This document shows, piece by piece, positions 7,652-13,145 of a stretch of DNA of 13,145 bases; within the stretch, counting starts at the first letter, position 1, and each line of letters begins with the position of its first letter. Where the stretch lies: assembly GCA_003024985.2 (NCBI GenBank), contig PXIH01S0001580.1, one strand, 5' to 3'. A program made the position numbers and the translations under genes. The DNA is from Euperipatoides rowelli (taxonomy: Eukaryota > Onychophora > Udeonychophora > Euonychophora > Peripatopsidae). The notes under the pieces are model-generated. The model was not told the origin of the DNA and searched no databases. It saw nothing but the letters and a program-made list of their open reading frames with translations.

Positions 7652-10600
7652 GTAAAAAAAATATTGGTGACACCAAATCATGTGTTAAATTTAAAATTAA
7701 TATATTTTGTGGCATGTTTATAAATATTTATAAATATTTTTAGAAATGTTTTTTCTCTTCTATTTGGTCATTATATGTACCAAAGATCAGCTTTATATCT
7801 TTAAAAAATGATAAATGCTGTTATCCTTACAAAGATTTATGCGATTTAAAGATAAAAGTCTAAATTTTCTTTTAAATACATGTAATTTCAAGCTCCGTTT
7901 TGTAAATAAAAATTCAAAAGTATGAATTGTGATTAGAAGTTCTTATATACAGTATATAAGTATTTTTTAAACTAAGCTTATAAAAAAAATATACCGTACA
8001 GAAAATTGTTGTTTTTTTCTTATTTTTTATCATTGAAAAAGACAATCTTTTATTAACTCTCAGTTAACCAGCATATTAACATTCAACTAATGAATTTGAG
8101 GAATTCCTCATCCATGCTGTTTTCAAAGGCAATTTATTTTTGTGGCACTTACTGTAATATTGATAATGATTTTCCTTTTCCAATTGCATATAATGCAGCT
8201 TAACATTTTTTGATATCGTACTATTAGTATTTATACCTCCATGATGCTAGTCAATCTTATTTGTTTTTATAGGATTTTACCCCCTTTCTATTTGTGATGA
8301 CATATTAAAAACATATACAGTATAATTATATTTAGCTTAAAAAAACATGGTATTTGTTTACATTTAAAAAAAAAGGGTAATATTGAATATGAACAAGTAT
8401 AAAAGTGCTGGATAGTTTTTTTAATTGATAAAAGAGGGGTGGGAGGACTTAAAGAGTGAAAGTTATGAAATTTAACACTAATTTAGCAAATCGCTGTTAA
8501 TGTCTTCAATGAAAATACAGTAATTAAAAATTTAACTAATGCCATTCATTCCAGGACGCAATTTTCTAAAGGTCAGTGCTATCCCTGGTTAAAATGCAGT
8601 ATATTGTATTAATTTAAGAGTTAGATCAAGAGATCATTTCAAATAGGAAATGAAAGATATTTTAAGTGAAATGTTATTCTTTTATAAATGGTTATGTTGA
8701 AACACAAATTATAAATGTTAAAAAATTAAAGAATTTGTAATTTATATACAGTAGCCTACTGATTTGAATAACCATATACAGTAAATATCACTATAAAATA
8801 TTCCTTAATCTTAATCTAAAAAAAAAAAAAAACATAATAATGTTACTAAATGTCGAATATTAATCAAAATCATATTTTTGTAATTGCAGTTCATTTAACT
8901 CTAATAATATAATGTACTGTAGATTAATAAATGNATTAATTTTTGTCGGGAGTGGGGGGGGGGGGTTTTGCTTCACCTTAATCATAAAGTACCCTTCAAA
9001 AATGCCCATTTTAAAGTCTGCTCTGGACCCTGCTGAGTGTAGCCCACCCCTAAAAAGTTCACTTTTCATTTTAACTCTTTTTTTTTTTCAATCAGTCCCT
9101 GAACTCCATTAAAAGTGCCCCTTTTACTTTTTACCCTGCTTTTTTCATAACATATAGGAAACACTAACCATGTTATGGTGACATTTAAAAATCGTTCAAT
9201 TTAAATAAAATATGTGATGAACTTATTTCATGTGCAGAGTAATATTATCAATGATTGGCTATCCAATTAGTTCAAAATAATCTACCTTAAAGCAAACTTG
9301 TTATCTTTTATTTCACATATTTATTTGCACATTTTTTTTTTTTAGTTTACAAATTGAATTTACTTCTAGCTTTTAAAAAAAATAGCATGTTTTTTCTTTT
9401 AAATTTTTCTTCTCTATAAACGAATTCTACCTGATTGTCTCCAGGGCCTTTTGTATGGGTGGGGACCATGAGCAACTGCCCAGGGAAACAAGGGGCTGTT
9501 GGGGAAAAATATTATTTACACCACATAAAAAAAAATTATTATTATACCGCATATGGATGGTGGACATGCATGATGCACCTACAGTTACAAACTTACAGGA
9601 AAATAACAAAACTCTAAAAGCTCAAACACTAATGTTTAAACAGTAATTATCCTTATTGCAAGATGATTCTAATTCTGAATAATAACAGTAAACTAATTTA
9701 AGTAAAGTTTAAAAAAAAGCACAAATTAACAACGGAACTTAAATTATTGTCTTATACCTTTTATATTAAAATACACGTTTCCTTGACTTTAAATGAGCAA
9801 AATTTCTTACAATGTCTTTGAAATTCACCTTTCTCAGAATGTCACATTCTACCTTGTTGATATAAATGTTAGTAAATTGAACTTGTCTTGAATTGATTCT
9901 TAATGCGCTTGAGTTTAAAAAAGTTATCGCTCAATAGTCGCATTAGAGCAAAACAAACAGGGATACATTCTTACTGTATTTGGAAATATGCTCAATGCCT
10001 TATTGTCATTAATAAATTCGTGAAGAGATCTTGCATTCCAATAATGCTGGATTTATATTTCCCCATATTGAAATGAAATATTTTATCAGATGTAGATTTA
10101 ATATCAAAAAAAAATATTATTGTAACAAATTGTATAAATGTATTAGGTTTATTAAATTATATTTATAACCTATGGCATCTCAATCTTACGAATCGTGCAT
10201 GCATTAGTGCAAGGTAACACAAACGAGTTCATCATAGACCTACTTAAAAAAGAGAAACATGTTTTTAGTTTAATTTTTTTTATTTATTTTTTTTGTTTCT
10301 TTTTTTTTGATGGGTCAGTGGGGGAGGGGGGGGGAGACATGTTTCCAGTCATTGCCCAAGGCAATGTTTTACTTAAAAAAAGACTGCTTGTCTCTCACTA
10401 TATATTATACCCCCACCACTCATAAAAAAAAACTCTGTTGAGAGATTTTAATCTTGTACCCTTGCTAACTATCAACCATTTTGTTTTCTCTTTCAAAATT
10501 ATTTGTCTAACTAGTTATTATGATGATGGAAAAGTTTTATATTTTAAAACACAAGCCAGCTTCAATTTATTTTTATTATTATTTTTACTGTTAAAAAAAA

Positions 10601-10722
10601 AATATTCCGGAAGATTATTGCCCTAAATTTTTTGCAATTTATTTTTGCATCTTAGTTGAATAGTGTCGGTTATCGAAATATTTAAAAATTTACTTGATTT
10701 TATTTTATTGTTGTTTGTTCAG
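7652..10722 (+). other. LIG4: LIG4 intron C-D (about 3.1 kb)
   Basis: The intron runs from donor GTAAAA at 7652 to acceptor AG at 10721-10722 after a T/G-rich tract (ttgttgtttgttcag). It is mostly AT-rich. Three stretches stand out. The first is 8945-9135, with a 12-base G run at 8954 and GC-richer text reading CTCTGGACCCTGCTGAG. The second is 9440-9500, containing CAACTGCCCAGGG, and the third is 10310-10362, with a G-rich run and a CATTGCC/GGCAATG hairpin. They look like decayed repeat fragments of unidentified families. There is one ambiguous base at 8934. No gene is supported; short open frames here are low-complexity. Confidence 0.82.
10345..10361. repeat. Short hairpin CATTGCC/GGCAATG
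   Basis: A 7-bp perfect stem with a 3-base loop (CATTGCCCAAGGCAATG), after a G-rich run. It may belong to the same repeat family as the CAACTGCCCAGGG stretch near 9474. The role is unknown. Confidence 0.4.
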
Positions 10723-10925
10723 GTGAACATCCTTCTGTGTTTCATTCTTTAACTAAAGTTGGCTCTGGCTACAGTCTTCAAGAATTATATGAACTTTGTT
10801 GCAAGCTTAACGATTACTGGAAACCATTTGACAAACATAACATACCGCCTTATCTTGCTCTAGCTCCAGGAATGAAAGAAAAACCAGACTTAATAATTGA
10901 ACCAGAAAACTCGTTTATATTACAG
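10723..10925 (+). CDS. LIG4: DNA ligase IV, exon D (OB-fold domain)
   Basis: The first bases, GT, complete the glycine split from exon C. The exon then reads EHPSVFHSLTKVGSGYSLQ, ELYELCCKLNDYWKPF and KEKPDLIIEPENSFILQ. Human LIG4 has [36 protein letters not shown] and EKPEVYIEPCNSVIVQ in the same order. This is the OB-fold part of the catalytic core, which closes on the nicked DNA. The acceptor is AG at 10721-10722. The donor GTAGAT at 10926 follows CAG, leaving the codon phase at 0. In the human protein IKAAEI follows the equivalent Q, whereas here the genomic read-through gives VDDLYI and then a stop, so the exon ends at 10925. Motif VI (RFPR) and the XRCC4-binding BRCT region must lie in later exons outside the window. 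Confidence 0.95.
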
Positions 10926-13145
10926 GTAGATGACCTATATATTTATAAACAAGCTGATTTATTTGGGAGAAAACGATAAAATAATGTGAAAATGATAATT
11001 AAAAAAAAATATTTTCTATATACGGTAGTGTTAAGTGTACCTAAGGGGCCCAATGAAATTGTTAAATTTTAACAGACAGGAAATGAAAAGGCAGCCATGC
11101 ACCATAAATCACATCATGTGTGACACTTTTCTTTGAAACCAATGTGCTTAAATAAAAGTGATATTAATTCTATGTGATCTAACTGGCACCATAAAAAGAT
11201 GCTTGTGGGAATGTGAGCAATTATAGTGTTAATTTTTATTTTATTTTTAAAAATTTTTATGGTTTTAAATCATAAGTTTAATTTTTTTTTTTATGGTTTT
11301 AAAGGGAAGATGAGGCTAACATTTGGATCGACAATATTGATATCATTTGTCAGTCCAATCTAAATTTTAATTGGCTGAAAAACTATTTAGATGTGAATTA
11401 GCAACAGAAAATATTAGGCTGTAATTATTACTAGAAAATAATTTGTGTAGTAGGGATGTAGGTATTGATGCATCTTGAAAAGTTTATTGTTCCCACTTTA
11501 AAAAAAAAAAACACAAGCTAAGTAAAAAGGATACAGATTTTATTATTAATGATCAAGTATTTTATTAAGAATTTCTTTGAAAGTCTGTTTTAGGAATTGT
11601 AATGGTAGCGCTTTATTGGAATACATGCAATAAATTACAAAAAGTTTAATTTTTTTTTTAATATACCGGTACAGTATATTTACGGTAATATATTTTAGAG
11701 CTGTAAACTGTTAAAATAAAGAAGGAATGTAAATAAAATTCATAATATTTTATCAAATATTTTAACAGTATCAAGTAGGCATATGAACTGCTACTGTAGA
11801 GATGGGTGGAGTACATTTCTAGTAATTTGATATTTTCTGTATTGAATAGTTAATAGAAATTGTTTATTTTTTCCCCCATGTTTTTCCATTGTTATGACTG
11901 CATTCTTCAGATGCTGTAATTTAAAAGGCTTTTAATGATGGGTAAAATATTTTTTTCTTCTTCATCTGGAGCTAATTTCTGAGCTACTGTATAAAACCAT
12001 TACAGTATTAAAGTGGGATAATTAACAATTTAAAAAAAAAAAATTTCAAAGTTATGATGTTGCCAATTAGTGTCTACTGTAGGTGTGAATTGTCAAAGCA
12101 TCTCATTCAATCTTACTTGTTTTATATACAGTAGTGTTATATTATACAGTATATACTGTATATTATATACAACATATCATCTCCATCTATTCATCAAGAT
12201 TTCTCTATGTTAGTGACTAATTTCAAAATATCCAAACTTTCTAAATAACTTCTATATGTTTTTTTTTTTTTTTTTTCAATTATTACCTTAACTAGACTTT
12301 GAAGTGTTTCCAGGATTTCAATTGTTTTATAGTAATAAACATTGCCATATTAGGGATCAGTATTCAATTCTTTATAATAAATGAGTTGTACATTCGTAAT
12401 TAATAAGGATAGCTAATTGTATTTTTTCTCAGATTATACAGTATAAATAATATTTTATTTGCAATATGAATTATATAGTTAATATGTAGATTCCATTTAA
12501 GATTTTCTTCGATATATATATAATCTCCAAAGTTCTATATTCGATCTTTGCTTTAAATTACACTAATTTATTTTAACGTTTGTTAAAGTCATATATGACA
12601 ACATTTTTTTTTATTATTATTCAGTGTTAATTTAAGAATTTTTGCCTTTTTTTTTTCTACCATATAAATATTGCTTTTACATTTGCTTCATCATTAGATG
12701 TTATTATTAAAATAGATAAATAATTCAATGCATTTTAATTTTCTAGCCATTTTACACACCATTCTATTTTAATGTAATTACAAAAAATAATCCTGTCAAG
12801 ACTTAATTGAAGAAATGTGTACATTGAAATTTTAAAGTTTTCATAATGTAAAGTATCAAAATTTGGGCTGGGTGACATAAAAATTGTGTTAAGTGAAGGA
12901 TTCGTTATTTCAAAGTTTTAAGGACAATATTGTGATCAGCATTAGAAAAAACAGTTAAAAGAATAATGTATGATGTCTTTTGACCCTCCAAGACTTTCAA
13001 AGCATTACCAATATAGAATGATAAATAATGACAATAGATTTATTTTGGCAATGACCAAATTGATATGCATTGGTCATTGAAAGTATAGATTTCAAAATAG
13101 AATTCCTCATATACAGTATATACGGTATACTGTATGTATATGTAT
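10926..13145 (+). other. LIG4: Start of the next LIG4 intron (at least 2.2 kb)
   Basis: The intron begins with donor GTAGAT. I searched for the expected next coding block (IKA-EI...TLRFPRI) and found nothing similar before the window ends. The stretch is AT-rich with A/T homopolymers and the densest cluster of TACAGTA/TACTGTA words (from 11670 to 13134). A faint ATAACGAA-type fragment (GTTAAGTGAAGGATTCGTTA, near 12888-12907) may be another transposon relic. No gene or RNA is supported. Confidence 0.8.
12143..12162. repeat. 20-bp perfect palindrome of the TACAGTA family
   Basis: TATACAGTATATACTGTATA is its own reverse complement, made of TACAGTA and TACTGTA facing each other. It sits in a local cluster with copies at 12127 and 12437. 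Confidence 0.75.

Noticed and set aside
2145-8934. Single N bases at 2145 and 8934
   Set aside because: Isolated ambiguous calls near homopolymer or AT-rich text; sequencing or assembly artefacts with no biological meaning.
8860-9112. Overlapping open frames on both strands spanning an N
   Set aside because: Both pass through a G homopolymer and an ambiguous base; codons are unreliable and no domain is visible.
10195-10425. 76-codon plus-strand open frame with a run of phenylalanines
   Set aside because: The hydrophobic run comes from a poly-T tract and the glycine run from a poly-G tract, so it is intronic low complexity.
12888-12930. ATAACGAA-like fragment (GTTAAGTGAAGGATTCGTTA)
   Set aside because: Resembles pogo/Tigger ends only weakly and has no partner repeat, so it is mentioned in the intron entry but not called.

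Overview
The window is AT-rich animal nuclear DNA. It holds an internal part of one intron-split protein-coding gene on the plus strand: DNA ligase IV (LIG4), the ligase of non-homologous end joining. Four exons (130-275, 1106-1310, 7401-7651, 10723-10925) join in phase at GT/AG sites. They give about 268 continuous codons that align almost without gaps to the middle of vertebrate LIG4 (compared with the human protein from memory), roughly human residues 290-550 of about 911. The segment covers the second half of the adenylation domain (motifs III, IIIa, IV, V) and the first part of the OB-fold domain. The N-terminal domain, the catalytic lysine motif (KxDG), motif VI and the BRCT repeats lie outside the window. 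Vertebrate LIG4 has its coding sequence in a single exon, so this many-intron gene with kilobase introns points to an invertebrate metazoan. An arthropod is plausible but not proven.

Layout: intron fragment (1-129); exon A; 0.83 kb intron; exon B; 6.1 kb intron; exon C; 3.1 kb intron; exon D; then at least 2.2 kb of intron to the end. More than 90% of the window is non-coding. The large second intron contains a short coding-like segment of unknown origin (about 1508-1666). It also holds an internally deleted LTR-type element made of two ~550 bp direct repeats flanking 484 bp (4171-5749), with a pogo/Tigger-like DNA transposon remnant directly beside it (from 5757).

Two short words are strongly over-represented in the introns. 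One is TACAGTA/TACTGTA (about 31 copies), often extended to ATATACAGTATAT and sometimes forming perfect palindromes. The other is GTAGGCTA/TAGCCTAC (5 copies). The first is absent from the exons and from the LTR element. I found no tRNA, rRNA, CRISPR array, promoter or polyadenylation region, and no second confidently identified gene. The most interesting items are the unexplained coding-like segment, the decayed LTR element with its conserved hairpins, and the TACAGTA word family with its TACGGTA variants.
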